Source: Lentzea alba (GTDB taxonomy: Bacteria > Actinomycetota > Actinomycetes > Mycobacteriales > Pseudonocardiaceae). Taken from it: a stretch of 64,000 nucleotides of DNA. Position numbers and translations under genes: made by a program. Position 1 is the stretch's first letter. Each line of letters starts with the position of its first letter. This document shows, one piece after another, positions 43,089 through 52,549 of the stretch. The notes below the pieces were generated by a model. That model made no database searches, was not told the origin of the DNA, and saw only the letters and a program-made list of their open reading frames with translations. The DNA lies in assembly GCF_011067745.1 (NCBI RefSeq), contig NZ_JAAMPJ010000016.1, positions 163,029 through 227,028 of the forward strand. Reading direction: 5' to 3'.

Positions 43089-44577
43089 CATCACCGCTCT
43101 GCTGGAGGGTTTCGCGACCGCCGCGCAGCCCACCTACCTGCTGTACGCGCTGCTGGGCGTCACGCTCGGCACGGCCGTCGGCGTGCTGCCGGGCATCGGA
43201 CCGGCCATGACGGTGGCGTTGCTGCTGCCGCTGACCTACACGCTCGACCCGACGGCGGCGCTGATCATCTTCGCGGGCATCTACTACGGCGGCATGTACG
43301 GCGGATCGACCACGTCGATCCTGCTCAACACGCCGGGTGAGTCCGCATCGATCGTCACTGCCTTAGAGGGCAACAAAATGGCCCGCGCCGGAAAGGGCGC
43401 GGCGGCGTTGGCGACGGCGGCGATCGGGTCGTTCGTGGCGGGCACGATCGCCACGGTGTTGCTGACCCTGTTGGCACCGACCATCGCGGACATCGCGGTG
43501 ACGCTCGGTCCGGCCGACTACGTGGCACTGATGGTCGTGGCGTTCACGACCGTGGCGGCACTGCTCGGCTCGTCACCGGTGCGCGGGCTGGCGTCCTTGG
43601 GTCTCGGGCTGTTCATCGGCCTGATCGGCACGGACACCTTGTCGGGGCAGCAGCGCTTCACCCTCGGGGTGTCGACGCTGGCCGACGGCATCGACGTGGT
43701 CGTGGTGGCGGTCGGTGTGTTCGCGGTCGGTGAGGCGCTGTACGTGGCGTCACGGCTGCGGCACGGGCCGATCGAGGTGATCCCGATCGGCGGCAAGTGG
43801 ATGAACCGCGAGTTCTGGTCGCGCTCCTGGAAACCGTGGCTGCGCGGCACGTTCATCGGGTTCCCGATCGGCACCGTGCCGGCCGGTGGCGCCGATGTGT
43901 CGACGTTCCTGTCCTACGCGGCCGAGAAGAAGCTCTCGAAGAAGCCGGAGGAGTTCGGCCACGGCGCGATCGAGGGCGTGGCGGGTCCCGAGGCGGCCAA
44001 CAACGCTGCCGCGGCGGGCGTTCTGGTGCCGTTGCTGACGCTGGGCCTGCCGACGTCGGCGACGGCCGCGGTGATCGTGGCGGCGTTCCAGAGCTACGGC
44101 ATCCAGCCGGGACCGTTGCTGTTCACCAACAACTCGGCGATGGTGTGGGCGTTGATCGCGTCGCTGTACATCGGCAACGTGATGCTGCTCGTGCTGAACC
44201 TGCCGTTGGTGAAGATGTGGGTGAAGGTGCTGCAGATCCCGCGGCCGTACCTCTACGCGGGGATCCTGCTGTTCGCGGCGCTGGGCACCTACGCGGTGAA
44301 CTTCGTGGTGGACGACCTGATCGTGCTGCTGATCATCGGTGTGGCCGGGTTCTTCATGCGGCGGCACGGATATCCGGTCGCGCCGCTCGTCGTCGGGCTG
44401 ATCCTCGGACCGATGGCGGAGGAACAGGTCCGGCGCACGCTGCAGATCAGCGAGGGCTCGTTGAGCGCCCTCGTCACCAGCCCGTTCGCCGCGGTCGCGT
44501 ACAGCGTGCTCGCGGTGCTGCTGGCGGTGGCGGTCGTGGTTCGAGTGCGCCGGAAGAAGGCGAAGGTCCTGGTGTAA
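43081..44577 (+). CDS. tctA: Tricarboxylate transporter large membrane subunit TctA
   Basis: 498 residues, about twelve membrane helices. The family signatures are complete: GVLPGIGPAMTVALLLPLTY, IYYGGMYGGSTTSILLNTPG, IGTVPAGGADVSTFLSYAAE and GPEAANNAAAAGVLVPLLTL. It forms the transport channel for citrate-like carboxylates. Codon 95 (43363-43365) is TTA, rare in such genomes and a possible point of developmental control through the bldA-type tRNA. Confidence 0.95.
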   Translation: MDSITALLEGFATAAQPTYLLYALLGVTLGTAVGVLPGIGPAMTVALLLPLTYTLDPTAALIIFAGIYYGGMYGGSTTSILLNTPGESASIVTALEGNKMARAGKGAAALATAAIGSFVAGTIATVLLTLLAPTIADIAVTLGPADYVALMVVAFTTVAALLGSSPVRGLASLGLGLFIGLIGTDTLSGQQRFTLGVSTLADGIDVVVVAVGVFAVGEALYVASRLRHGPIEVIPIGGKWMNREFWSRSWKPWLRGTFIGFPIGTVPAGGADVSTFLSYAAEKKLSKKPEEFGHGAIEGVAGPEAANNAAAAGVLVPLLTLGLPTSATAAVIVAAFQSYGIQPGPLLFTNNSAMVWALIASLYIGNVMLLVLNLPLVKMWVKVLQIPRPYLYAGILLFAALGTYAVNFVVDDLIVLLIIGVAGFFMRRHGYPVAPLVVGLILGPMAEEQVRRTLQISEGSLSALVTSPFAAVAYSVLAVLLAVAVVVRVRRKKAKVLV

Positions 44578-44620
44578 CACAACCGCGTCAGCGACGATCT
44601 TGGGGCGTGGGAGGACAACG

Positions 44621-47605
44621 GTGATCCGGCGGCCCCGGCTCGAGGGGCTGCTCTGCACGACGAGGCTCACGACTCTCGTCGCACCCGCCGGCTACGGCAA
44701 AACGACGCTGCTGACGCAAGCCGACACCGACCGTCCGGTCGTGTGGCACACCTGCCAGGAAGGCCATCGGCTGTTGCAGCCGATGGCCATTGCCTTGTCC
44801 GCCGGGTGGACCAGCGTGCCGTCGGTGTCCGGTGAGGACGAAGCCGGCCGGGCGCAGGCCATCGCCGGGCTGCTGGCGGACGCGTGGCCGGACGACGTGT
44901 TGCTCGTGCTGGACGACATGCACGTGCTCAGACGGGGAGATTCGGCCGCGCAGCTGGTGGAGGCGTTGTGCCTGCAACTGCCGCAGAGCGCCCGAGTGGT
45001 TCTCTCCGGACGGACGTTGCCACCTTTCTCGTTGCGGCGGCTGAAGGTCGACGGCGAGCTGACCGAGGTCAACGCGGCCCAGCTCGCGTTCACCGCTGAG
45101 GAGACCACCGTGGTCGCTGGTCACGACGTGCACGAGGTGACCGGCGGGTGGCCGATCGCGGTGCGTCTGGTGGCGGAGACGGGCACGGTGGAGGAACTCG
45201 GCGATCTGGTCGACGAAGTCGTTGGCAGGGAACCGGAGCAGACCCGTTCGTTGCTGAGGACCGCCGCCGCGTTCGATCGGTTCACGTCCGATCTGCTGAC
45301 GTCGCTGGGGCATGCCGAGGCCTCGGCGATCCTGACCGACCTGGCGAGGCGCGGGCTCTTCGTCGAACAGGTCCGGGCAGAACCGGGGTGGTTCACGCTG
45401 GTGCCGTTGGCGCGGGAGTTCCTGGAGCCCGCGGTGGACGTGCACGCGGCGGCGGCGCACTGGTTCACGTCGAAGGGCGAGTACGTCCGCGCGGTGGATT
45501 CCCTTGCCGCGCTGGAGGATTGGTCCGGCGTCACGGCGTTGCTCGACGACGTGCTGCGGACGGGTGGCGCGGACGCGGTGCTCGCCGCGACCAGCCTGGT
45601 TCCCGAGGACCAACGCACGGCCGAGGTGTGGCAGCTCGAAGGTGTCGCGCACCAGTTGCGCGGTGAGTGGCGGCAGGCGGCGGACCGCTTCACTCAGGCC
45701 ACCGAGGACGGGCTCACGGCCGAACTGGCGTGGCGCATGGCGTGGATCCAGCATCTGCGCGGTGGACCCCAGGACGCGCTGAAGATCTGCGACGACTACG
45801 TTCCGGACGGCTCGGATCCGACGGCGGAGTCGATGCTGCTGAGCACGGCCGCCAGCGCGCATTGGGCGTTGGGCGACATCGAAGCCGCGTCTGACAAGGC
45901 GACCGGGGCGTTGAAGACGGCGACGAACGACGCCGCGATCGGCACCGCGCACACCGTGCTCGCGATGGTCGCTGCGGCACAAGGAAAACGCGACGAGCTG
46001 ACCGAGCACTACGACATCGCGCTGGACCACGCGCAGAAGGCCGGGGACGTCCTCGGCGTCATCCGCATCCGCTCGAACAGGGCCTCGCATCACGTGGAGG
46101 CGGGTGAGCACCGGGCGGCGTTGCAGGAGATCGAGGAGATGCTGCCGCTCGCGGACGTCACCGGGTTCGCGACGTACCGGGCGATCGGGCTGCACAACCG
46201 CGGTGAGGCGTTGCTCGGGCTCGGCCGGTTGGACGAGGCGGCCGCTGATTTCCTGGCGGCGCAGAAGGTGTTCGACCAGGCCGGGAGCTGGCTCGCCGCG
46301 GCACCGCTGGTCTACCTGGGCGAGGTGCACCGCAAACGGGGCGACCGGGCGTTGGCGGGATTCGCGCTGCACGAGGCGTTGCGGCTCGCGTCGGCCAAGA
46401 ACACCGTGCCGCACATGGTGCTGGCGCACGTCGGGCTGGCCGAGCTGTTCTCCGACGACGACCCCGACCTGGCACGTGAGCACGCACGCGAAGCGTTGGA
46501 ACACGGCGAAAACGTGGCAGCGCTGCTCGTGCTGGGATGGCTCGACCACGACAAGGACCTGTGCCAGGAGGCCGCGGAGATCGCGCCCCGGCGCGGTGAC
46601 CGGGCCGGGTTCGCGCGGTCGTTGCGGCTGCGGGGAGTGCTGGAACGCGACTCGGTGCTGCTCGACCAGGCGCTGACGTTGTGGCGCGAGATCGGCAACC
46701 CGCTCGGTGAGATCCGGGTGCGGACGGCGCAGGCGATGCTGATCGGTGGTGCGGCCGGAGAACAACTCGCCGGTGAGGCACGGCAGCAGGCCGCGGATCT
46801 CGGCGCGCGAGTGCTCGCCGAGGAGGCCGCAGCGGTGGCCGAAACCTGCCGGAAGGCGAGCCGACCCGAGTTGTTCATCCAAACCCTGGGCGGGTTCCGG
46901 GTGCTGCGCGACGGCGAACCGCTGCCGCCCGCCGCGTGGCAGTCGCGCAAGGCCAGGGACCTGGTGAAGATCCTCATCGCCCGGCGCGGCAGGCCGATCA
47001 CCCGTGAGGGCCTGGGAAACCTGCTGTGGCCAGACGAGGAACCGGAGAAGGTCGCGAACCGGCTCGCGGTGGCGTTGTCCACGGCACGCAGTGTGTTGCG
47101 GGCCGGCACCGGAATCGTGGCCGAGGGGGACGCGATCCGGCTCGACCCGGACGTGCTGCCCGTCGACGTGGTCGCGTTCCTCGCCGACGCACGAGCGGGA
47201 CTCGCTGCGGCACAACGCAATTCGTCCGAGGCGCAGTCACTGCTGGCGGCCGCCGAGTCCGCGTACCACGGCGACTTCCTGGAGGAGGACCCGTACGAGG
47301 ACTGGGCGGGCAGGCTGCGCGAGGAAGCCCGGTTGATCTACCTGCAGGTGGTGGCGGTGCTCGCCGCACGGGCCGAGTCCGGTGGGGAGTACGCGCTGGC
47401 CAGCAGGTATTGCCTGCGCGTACTGGAACGCGACCCGTACGACGAGCCGGCGCACCTGATGCTGGTGCGCGTCCTCGCCGCCGCAGGGAGCCACGGCGAG
47501 GCACGGCGGTGCTACCAGACCTACGTCACGCGGATGCGCGAGATCGAAGTGGATCCGCGCCCGTTCCCAGGAATTTTCACTGCGAGCACACGACGTAGGG
47601 CGTGA
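44621..47605 (+). CDS. MalT-like STAND ATPase fused to a SARP/BTAD DNA-binding module
   Basis: 994 residues from GTG 44621 with GGAGGA five bases upstream. The N terminus is MalT-like (RRPRLEGLLCTTRLTTLVAP, Walker A APAGYGKTTLL, Walker B LLVLDDMHVLRRG). A long tetratricopeptide region follows (about 330-740). The C-terminal part has an OmpR-like domain (ELFIQTLGGFRVLRDGEPLP, ITREGLGNLLWPDEEPEKVA) and a bacterial transcriptional activation domain (about 880-985). MalT proteins normally end in LuxR; here the output is SARP-type, the kind that controls antibiotic and uptake genes. It begins 43 bases after tctA, so it may act on that system. Confidence 0.88.
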   Translation: MIRRPRLEGLLCTTRLTTLVAPAGYGKTTLLTQADTDRPVVWHTCQEGHRLLQPMAIALSAGWTSVPSVSGEDEAGRAQAIAGLLADAWPDDVLLVLDDMHVLRRGDSAAQLVEALCLQLPQSARVVLSGRTLPPFSLRRLKVDGELTEVNAAQLAFTAEETTVVAGHDVHEVTGGWPIAVRLVAETGTVEELGDLVDEVVGREPEQTRSLLRTAAAFDRFTSDLLTSLGHAEASAILTDLARRGLFVEQVRAEPGWFTLVPLAREFLEPAVDVHAAAAHWFTSKGEYVRAVDSLAALEDWSGVTALLDDVLRTGGADAVLAATSLVPEDQRTAEVWQLEGVAHQLRGEWRQAADRFTQATEDGLTAELAWRMAWIQHLRGGPQDALKICDDYVPDGSDPTAESMLLSTAASAHWALGDIEAASDKATGALKTATNDAAIGTAHTVLAMVAAAQGKRDELTEHYDIALDHAQKAGDVLGVIRIRSNRASHHVEAGEHRAALQEIEEMLPLADVTGFATYRAIGLHNRGEALLGLGRLDEAAADFLAAQKVFDQAGSWLAAAPLVYLGEVHRKRGDRALAGFALHEALRLASAKNTVPHMVLAHVGLAELFSDDDPDLAREHAREALEHGENVAALLVLGWLDHDKDLCQEAAEIAPRRGDRAGFARSLRLRGVLERDSVLLDQALTLWREIGNPLGEIRVRTAQAMLIGGAAGEQLAGEARQQAADLGARVLAEEAAAVAETCRKASRPELFIQTLGGFRVLRDGEPLPPAAWQSRKARDLVKILIARRGRPITREGLGNLLWPDEEPEKVANRLAVALSTARSVLRAGTGIVAEGDAIRLDPDVLPVDVVAFLADARAGLAAAQRNSSEAQSLLAAAESAYHGDFLEEDPYEDWAGRLREEARLIYLQVVAVLAARAESGGEYALASRYCLRVLERDPYDEPAHLMLVRVLAAAGSHGEARRCYQTYVTRMREIEVDPRPFPGIFTASTRRRA

Positions 47606-48329
47606 TCGACCAGCGGATTGCCTGCCCCTGCGCGCTCGCCGCCTCACCGGTGACGGACGCGCCGGTGCTGTCCGGGACGACGTCGTCGATGACCGCGCCA
47701 CCGACCGCACCGCCGGCGCTGACGGGCTGCTCGGTTCCCTGACACGCAACGGACTTCGTCGCGGTCTTGGTCATCACGACCGACGACGTGCCGCCGCGCA
47801 GAACCAGTCCCGGCCGGGTGCCGCAGATCGCGTGCGCCGTGACGGTGGCCGAATCAGGTGCCTCGACCAGGGCGCCCTTGAGATTGCTCTTGGGCGCCGA
47901 CCTGGTCAGGTGCACGCCGTCGGTCTCGCCCGCGACGCCGAGCGACTTCTCGCCGTCCGGGCAGGTCGCCTCCGCGTTCTTCGTGCCGCTCTTGGACACC
48001 AGGGTGAAGTCGCCGGGCGCGCAGTTCGCCCGCACCTTCACCGTCCACGACTGCACGGTCCCCGCCCCGTGTTCGACCGCCGTGACCTCCACGCTGGTGA
48101 GGTCCGCGCTCGGCCGCACCCGCGTGATCGTGGTCCGTTCCCCGGTCACCGAACCGCCGGTGCCGACGACCTTCGTCCCGCTCGGGCAGCTGACCGACAC
48201 GGTCTTGGCAGCCGACGAGGCCGCGCTGGTGTTCTGCACCTGCACGACCTCGTCGGTGGCCGCGTTCGCCACGGCCGGGCTCGTCAAGCTCAGCACGAAC
48301 AGGGCCGTGCTCATCACCTTCGCGTTCAT
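47577..48329 (-). CDS. Secreted hypothetical protein
   Basis: 250 residues with a signal peptide (MNAKVMSTALFVLSLTSPAV to about ANA). The mature protein is beta-rich with paired cysteines (VSVSCPSGTKVVGTGG, KVRANCAPGDF, EATCPDGEKSLGVAG, HAICGTRPG, SVACQGTEQ, YVVCSQ). The repeated CPxGxKxxG pattern, found twice, recalls surface or spore-coat-like beta-barrel repeats in actinomycetes. No enzyme motif is visible. It overlaps the regulator gene's 3' end by 29 bases, tail to tail. Confidence 0.7.
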   Translation of the reverse strand: MNAKVMSTALFVLSLTSPAVANAATDEVVQVQNTSAASSAAKTVSVSCPSGTKVVGTGGSVTGERTTITRVRPSADLTSVEVTAVEHGAGTVQSWTVKVRANCAPGDFTLVSKSGTKNAEATCPDGEKSLGVAGETDGVHLTRSAPKSNLKGALVEAPDSATVTAHAICGTRPGLVLRGGTSSVVMTKTATKSVACQGTEQPVSAGGAVGGAVIDDVVPDSTGASVTGEAASAQGQAIRWSITPYVVCSQ

Positions 48330-48376
48330 GCCCGAAGGATGTCGAGCTCGCTTAAAGCGGTCTTAAGGTCGCCCGG

Positions 48377-49180
48377 TCAGGGGCAGCTGACCAGCGTGTC
48401 GCCGTCCGCGGCGTCGAGGCAGGTGTCCACGCCGAGGCCGCCGTTGAGGGTGTCGTTGCCGGCCGCACCCCAGATGAGGTCGTTGCCGTTGAGAGCCGAG
48501 ATGCTGTTGGCCAGACCGTTGCCGACCAGGTGGTCGACGAAGTTGGTGCCGGTCAGGTTCTCGACGTCACCCGCGACGTAGTCCTTGAGCGCCAACGTGT
48601 CGTAGCCGTCGTCGGTGCCCGAGCCGATGGTCACCGAGACACCCGAGTTCGGGTGCAGCGAGCTGCCGATGCTGTAGTCGACGCGGTCGACGCCGGCACC
48701 GCCGTACACCGACACACCGCCGCGCTTCGGCCGCAGCTGGTCGACGCCGTCGCCGCCGCTGATCGTGCCCCTGGCACGGGTCTCGATCACGTCGTTGCCC
48801 GCTTCGCCGTACACGTGGGCCGGCATCGCGTCCGCGTTGGTGTTGTCGTACGCGATGTTGATGCGGTCGTTGAGGTCGTTCGCCCGGACCTGGATCGACG
48901 TGATCAGCTTCGTGGCACCGGACTCGTAGGTGCAGTTCGCGTTCGCTCCGCCCAGCGAACAACCGGCGCCGACGGCGATCAGGTCACCGGAGTCGGTGAC
49001 GGTGAGCCGGTGGAGCACCGGGTCCAGGCCGATGGTGATGTTGTTCGTCTTGCCGGCCTCCGCCTCGACGATCAGCACCTTGTTCTGCACGTACACCGTG
49101 GTGTGCGGCTGGGCGTGCGCAACGGCGGGCATGGCGATCGCGGCGAGGGTGGCGGCACCCAGACCGATGAGCATCCTCAT
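48377..49180 (-). CDS. Secreted calcium-binding RTX-like protein
   Basis: 267 residues with a signal peptide to about AHA at 23. Nonapeptide-like RTX repeats appear in the middle (VYGEAGNDVIETRARGTISGGDGVDQL) and more clearly at the end (LNGNDLIWGAAGNDTLNGG). Each GGxGxDxxx turn binds calcium in known proteins. No catalytic domain is fused, so it may be a surface or matrix protein. In Gram-positives it would leave by Sec, as the signal peptide suggests. Its promoter region is shared with the PopR-like regulator. Confidence 0.8.
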   Translation of the reverse strand: MRMLIGLGAATLAAIAMPAVAHAQPHTTVYVQNKVLIVEAEAGKTNNITIGLDPVLHRLTVTDSGDLIAVGAGCSLGGANANCTYESGATKLITSIQVRANDLNDRINIAYDNTNADAMPAHVYGEAGNDVIETRARGTISGGDGVDQLRPKRGGVSVYGGAGVDRVDYSIGSSLHPNSGVSVTIGSGTDDGYDTLALKDYVAGDVENLTGTNFVDHLVGNGLANSISALNGNDLIWGAAGNDTLNGGLGVDTCLDAADGDTLVSCP

Positions 49181-49272
49181 GCTGTTTTCTCCCCTTGGTG
49201 GTTGTTGCTGTGTACGGGGAACAGCCTGCTCAGCGGTCTTTCCGCCACCTTCGGGTTGTTTTAGGGCTGTCT

Positions 49273-49289
49273 TTCTGCTCGTAGCAGAA
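49273..49289. promoter_or_regulatory. PopR-type operator 1 (upstream of the XRE regulator)
   Basis: TTCTGCTCGTAGCAGAA is a perfect 7-3-7 palindrome 40 bases before the regulator start. Its core TCTGCT-CGT-AGCAGA matches the site TCTGCC-N3-GGCAGA that I recall for Streptomyces PopR. A second copy lies before the clpP pair. Confidence 0.72.
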
Positions 49290-49329
49290 CGGCCCTTTGC
49301 GGTGGTCGCGGTGCTGTCACCATGACGAC

Positions 49330-49673
49330 ATGGCGGAGATTCTGGACTTCAAGCGCGCTCCTGAACCGTTGTGGCGTGAGGCCCTGGGCCGGAAGCTGCG
49401 CGAGGCCAGAGAGGAGCGGGGCGACCGCCTGGTCGACGTCGCCGACCGGGCCGGCATCTCGGTGCAGTACCTGTCCGAGATCGAACGCGGCCGCAAGGAG
49501 CCGTCGAGCGAGATGATCGCCGCGGTCACCGGGGCGCTGGGCATCGACCTGGCCGACCTGCTGATCAGCATCGCCGGCCAGGTTCGCCTCGTTCAACGCG
49601 CACAACAGTTCCACACTTCACGTCCGATGGGTCGTCCCTCGGGCCCGGTCGCCATGGCTTTCGCCCTGGTGGC

Positions 49674-49677
<4 letters not shown>
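49330..49677 (+). CDS. PopR/ClgR-like XRE regulator of the adjacent clpP pair
   Basis: 115 residues. The XRE helix-turn-helix occupies about 18-78 (GRKLREAREERGDRLVDVAD, GISVQYLSEIERGRKEPSSE), very close to ClgR and PopR, the activators of clp genes in actinobacteria. The tail after residue 85 is flexible and ends AFALVA, resembling an SsrA-like degron. Known ClgR and PopR are themselves ClpP substrates recognised by terminal alanines, which would give feedback control. It faces the clpP operon tail to tail with a 4-base overlap. Palindromes fitting the PopR site lie upstream of both transcription units. Confidence 0.8.
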
Positions 49678-50260
<583 letters not shown>

Positions 50261-50264
<4 letters not shown>

Positions 50265-50875
50265 GCGACAGCCCCCGAGTGCAGTCCCAGCTTGTGCGTG
50301 CGGACAGGTACGACCTGAGCCAGATCGCTGACGACGTGGTCGATGAACCCGTATTCGAGCGCCTGCGCCGTGGTGAACCACCGGTCGTGCAGCGAGTCGG
50401 TGAAGATCCGGTCGAACGGCTGCCCGGTGTCCTCGGCGATCAGCCCGAGCACGGTGTCCCTGGTGTAGCGCAGGTCGTCCGCCTGCACCTCCACCTCGAC
50501 GGCCGAGCCGCCGATGCCCGAACTCCCCTGGTGCATCAGGATTCGCGCGTGCGGCAACGCGAACCGCTTGCCGTGAGTCCCCGCGGACAACAGGAACTGC
50601 CCGGCGCTGCACGCCAGTCCCAGTGCCAGCGTCGCCACGTCGCACGGCACCAGCCGCATGACGTCCCGGATCGCCAGCATCGAGGGCACCGAACCGCCCG
50701 GCGAGTTGATCCACAGCGCGATGTCCTGCCGCGGGTCCTCGCTCGCCAGCGACAGCAGTTGGGTCGCCAGCACCGTGCCGTTGTCGTCGTCGAGCGCGCC
50801 GTCGAGAATCAGCACCCGCTGACCGAAGAACCGTTCCCGCAGCCCGGGGCTGAACAGCTTCTCGTTGTTCGTCAT
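50261..50875 (-). CDS. ClpP-family protease subunit with intact triad (ClpP3-like)
   Basis: 204 residues from ATG 50875. The handle/oxyanion segment WINSPGGSVPSMLAIRD, the nucleophile Ser90 in LGLACSAGQFLL, His115 in RILMHQGSSG and an Asp in RIFTDSLHDR are all present. It is the first gene of a two-gene operon with a catalytically dead ClpP. Layout and the upstream PopR-like palindrome match the clpP3-clpP4 operon of Streptomyces, a backup protease set induced when ClpP1P2 fails. No Clp ATPase gene is nearby. No clear ribosome site precedes the start. Confidence 0.9.
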
Positions 50876-50917
50876 GGTGCTGACGATGCCCACTCGACGA
50901 GGTCGCCCGCCGCTTTC

Positions 50918-50932
50918 TCTGCTGTCGGCAGA
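50918..50932. promoter_or_regulatory. PopR-type operator 2 (upstream of the clpP pair)
   Basis: TCTGCTGTCGGCAGA is an inverted repeat 42 bases before the ClpP3-like start. It shares the frame TCTGCT-N3-RGCAGA with operator 1 upstream of the regulator gene. The pair of sites around one regulator supports direct control of the clpP operon. Confidence 0.72.
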
Positions 50933-51468
50933 TCAGCCCACAGCAGGCACGTGCTCGTTCGCCGGGCGGCCGGGGATGTCGACGTCGACGGCGAACAACG
51001 CGCCGTCGTGCGGCGTCGAGCGGTGCAGGCCGTAGTTGGCCGTGGTGATGAACAGCCGGGTCATGTCCGGCCCGCCGAGGCAGACGCTCGTGGGCTGGCT
51101 GGCGGGCAGGCGAATTTCCCGGTCCAGCGTGCCGTCCGGGTGGTAGCGGCGGACGAAGGACGAGCCCCAGAACGCGATCCAGACGTTGCCCGCCACGTCG
51201 GTGGTCATGCCGTCCGGGGTGTGTTGCGGGGTGTGCAGAAGACGTGGCGGCCGCTCAGTTCGCCGTCGCGGTCGACGTCGAAGCGGTGGACCAGGCCGCG
51301 GGCGCTGTCGGCGAGGTACATGAGCCTGCCGTCGCCGGTGAACGCCGGGCCGTTCGGAATCGTCAGTCCTTTGAGGACGGGAGACGGCGTCCCGAGCCGG
51401 TGCACGGCGCCGGTGCCGGGTTCGGTGCCGTAGGCCATCGGCAGCGGCACAACCCTGGCGACCTGCAC
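50933..51468 (-). pseudogene. SMP-30/gluconolactonase family gene, frameshifted and 5' truncated
   Basis: Two frames together encode the last half of an SMP-30/LRE beta-propeller. The upstream part (51468 down to about 51215) gives MAYGTEPGTGAVHRLG, LTIPNGPAFTGDGRLMYLAD and ends in a stop after NTPRTA. The downstream part, in another frame, continues TPDGMTTDVAGNVWIAFWG, ICL-type GGPDMTRLFITTANYG and runs to 50933. A single missing base near 51215-51225 (ACCCCGG) explains the shift. The first 100 or so residues of the family are also absent. It is either dead or, less likely, affected by a sequence error plus a wrong start. Confidence 0.8.
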
Positions 51469-51493
51469 AGTTCGTCCCTGACATGATCAAATC

Positions 51494-51507
51494 AGTAGTT
51501 AATTACT
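51494..51507. promoter_or_regulatory. AT-rich palindrome before the SMP-30 remnant
   Basis: AGTAGTTAATTACT is nearly symmetric (two mismatches) in an unusually AT-rich patch of otherwise GC-rich DNA, 26 bases upstream of the remnant's first codon. It resembles a regulator-binding site of the HxlR or MarR kind (TACT/AGTA arms). It may be a relic of the gene's former control region. Confidence 0.35.
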
Positions 51508-51544
51508 AATTTATCTTGCCATGGTCGACCACAGGGGCCAACAG

Positions 51545-52468
51545 TCAGCTCGTCGAGCAGGCCGTTCCGTTGAGCGTGAACGACGCGGGGGCGGTGTTCT
51601 TGCCGCGCATGGATCCGAGGAACCCGATCGACACCTCACGCCCCGGCGCGATCGTCGCCGTGTAGTGCACGCTGGCCGCGCTGACGGTCGCACCGCGCTG
51701 CGACGAGGTCGCGTTCCACATCTGGTTCACGGTCTGACCGTCGGCGAAGGACCACGCCAGCGTCCACCCGTTGATCGCCGCGCTGCCGGTGTTCCTGATC
51801 GTGACGCCGCCCTGGAACCCGCCGGGCCACTGCCCGCTGATCCGGTACATGACAGCGCACGGCGGCGCGGCGGGCGGAGGCGGTGGCGGTGGTGGCGGAG
51901 TGGTCGTGGTAACCACCGGAGGCGCGGCAGTGGTCGTCACGACCGGTTCCGGCTGCTGGACCCGCTTCGGCGCAGTGGTGGTGGTCGTCGGCGTGACATC
52001 CATGCCGTTGCACGGAAGTCCCCACAGGCCACGGTCTTCGCGCGCCGCGGCGGCTTCCGCCTCGGCCAGCGCACCGGCCGCGCCCTGAGCGCGCAGCACT
52101 CCCTCCCGCACGGCGAGGAGCGCGTAGTCGGTGCCGTCCTCGAGCCACAGGTTGATCTCACCAGGGATGAACGAGGTCATCCGAACCGGCTTGGCCACCA
52201 AGGTCTTCGTCGCGAAGGCGATCGCGGCCGCGGCCCAGCACTCCGCGGCCGGGGCGAGCAACGAGATCTGGACGCGCTCACCGGTGTCCAGCACGACCGT
52301 GCGGCCGTCGATCACCTCGCGCACGAACCTGGGCACGTTCTCCTGCGCATCGGTCACCAACGTCGGCGGCCGCGTCCACACCCGAGTGTCCACAGGGGGC
52401 GCTGGACTCTCCGTCGTGCACGCGCACGTCAGGAGAACCATGAGAACTGACAAGAACTTCCGGACCAC
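51545..52468 (-). CDS. Secreted SNase-like domain fused to a family 2 carbohydrate-binding module
   Basis: 307 residues from GTG 52468, with GGGAG six bases upstream. The signal segment LSVLMVLLTCAC suggests a lipoprotein, though the lipobox is not canonical. A thermonuclease (SNase-like) domain follows (about 45-150: VREVIDGRTVVLDTGERVQI, YALLAVREGVLRA, AREDRGLWGLPC), then a Thr/Pro-rich linker and a C-terminal CBM2 (about 205-307: YRISGQWPGGFQGGVTIRNT, WSFADGQTVNQMWNATSS). The nuclease part lacks the usual catalytic Arg/Glu pattern (RLLGIDTPE becomes QISLLAPAAE), so activity is doubtful. Cellulose-binding fused to an SNase fold is uncommon. Confidence 0.8.
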   Translation of the reverse strand: MVRKFLSVLMVLLTCACTTESPAPPVDTRVWTRPPTLVTDAQENVPRFVREVIDGRTVVLDTGERVQISLLAPAAECWAAAAIAFATKTLVAKPVRMTSFIPGEINLWLEDGTDYALLAVREGVLRAQGAAGALAEAEAAAAREDRGLWGLPCNGMDVTPTTTTTAPKRVQQPEPVVTTTAAPPVVTTTTPPPPPPPPPAAPPCAVMYRISGQWPGGFQGGVTIRNTGSAAINGWTLAWSFADGQTVNQMWNATSSQRGATVSAASVHYTATIAPGREVSIGFLGSMRGKNTAPASFTLNGTACSTS

Positions 52469-52549
52469 CAAGAGCTCCCGACGCGGTCGTTGAAACTTTG
52501 ACGACCGTATCGTTTTGCGAGCTTCGCTCACTCCGCCGTTCGGACTTGA

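Noticed and set aside
44588..47215. 875-codon antisense open frame over the MalT/SARP regulator
   Set aside because: Shadow of a strongly biased coding frame; no domain recognisable.
49297..49329. Earlier TTG start for the PopR-like regulator
   Set aside because: It would add residues rich in Arg, Cys and His outside the family pattern; ATG 49330 begins at the homology.
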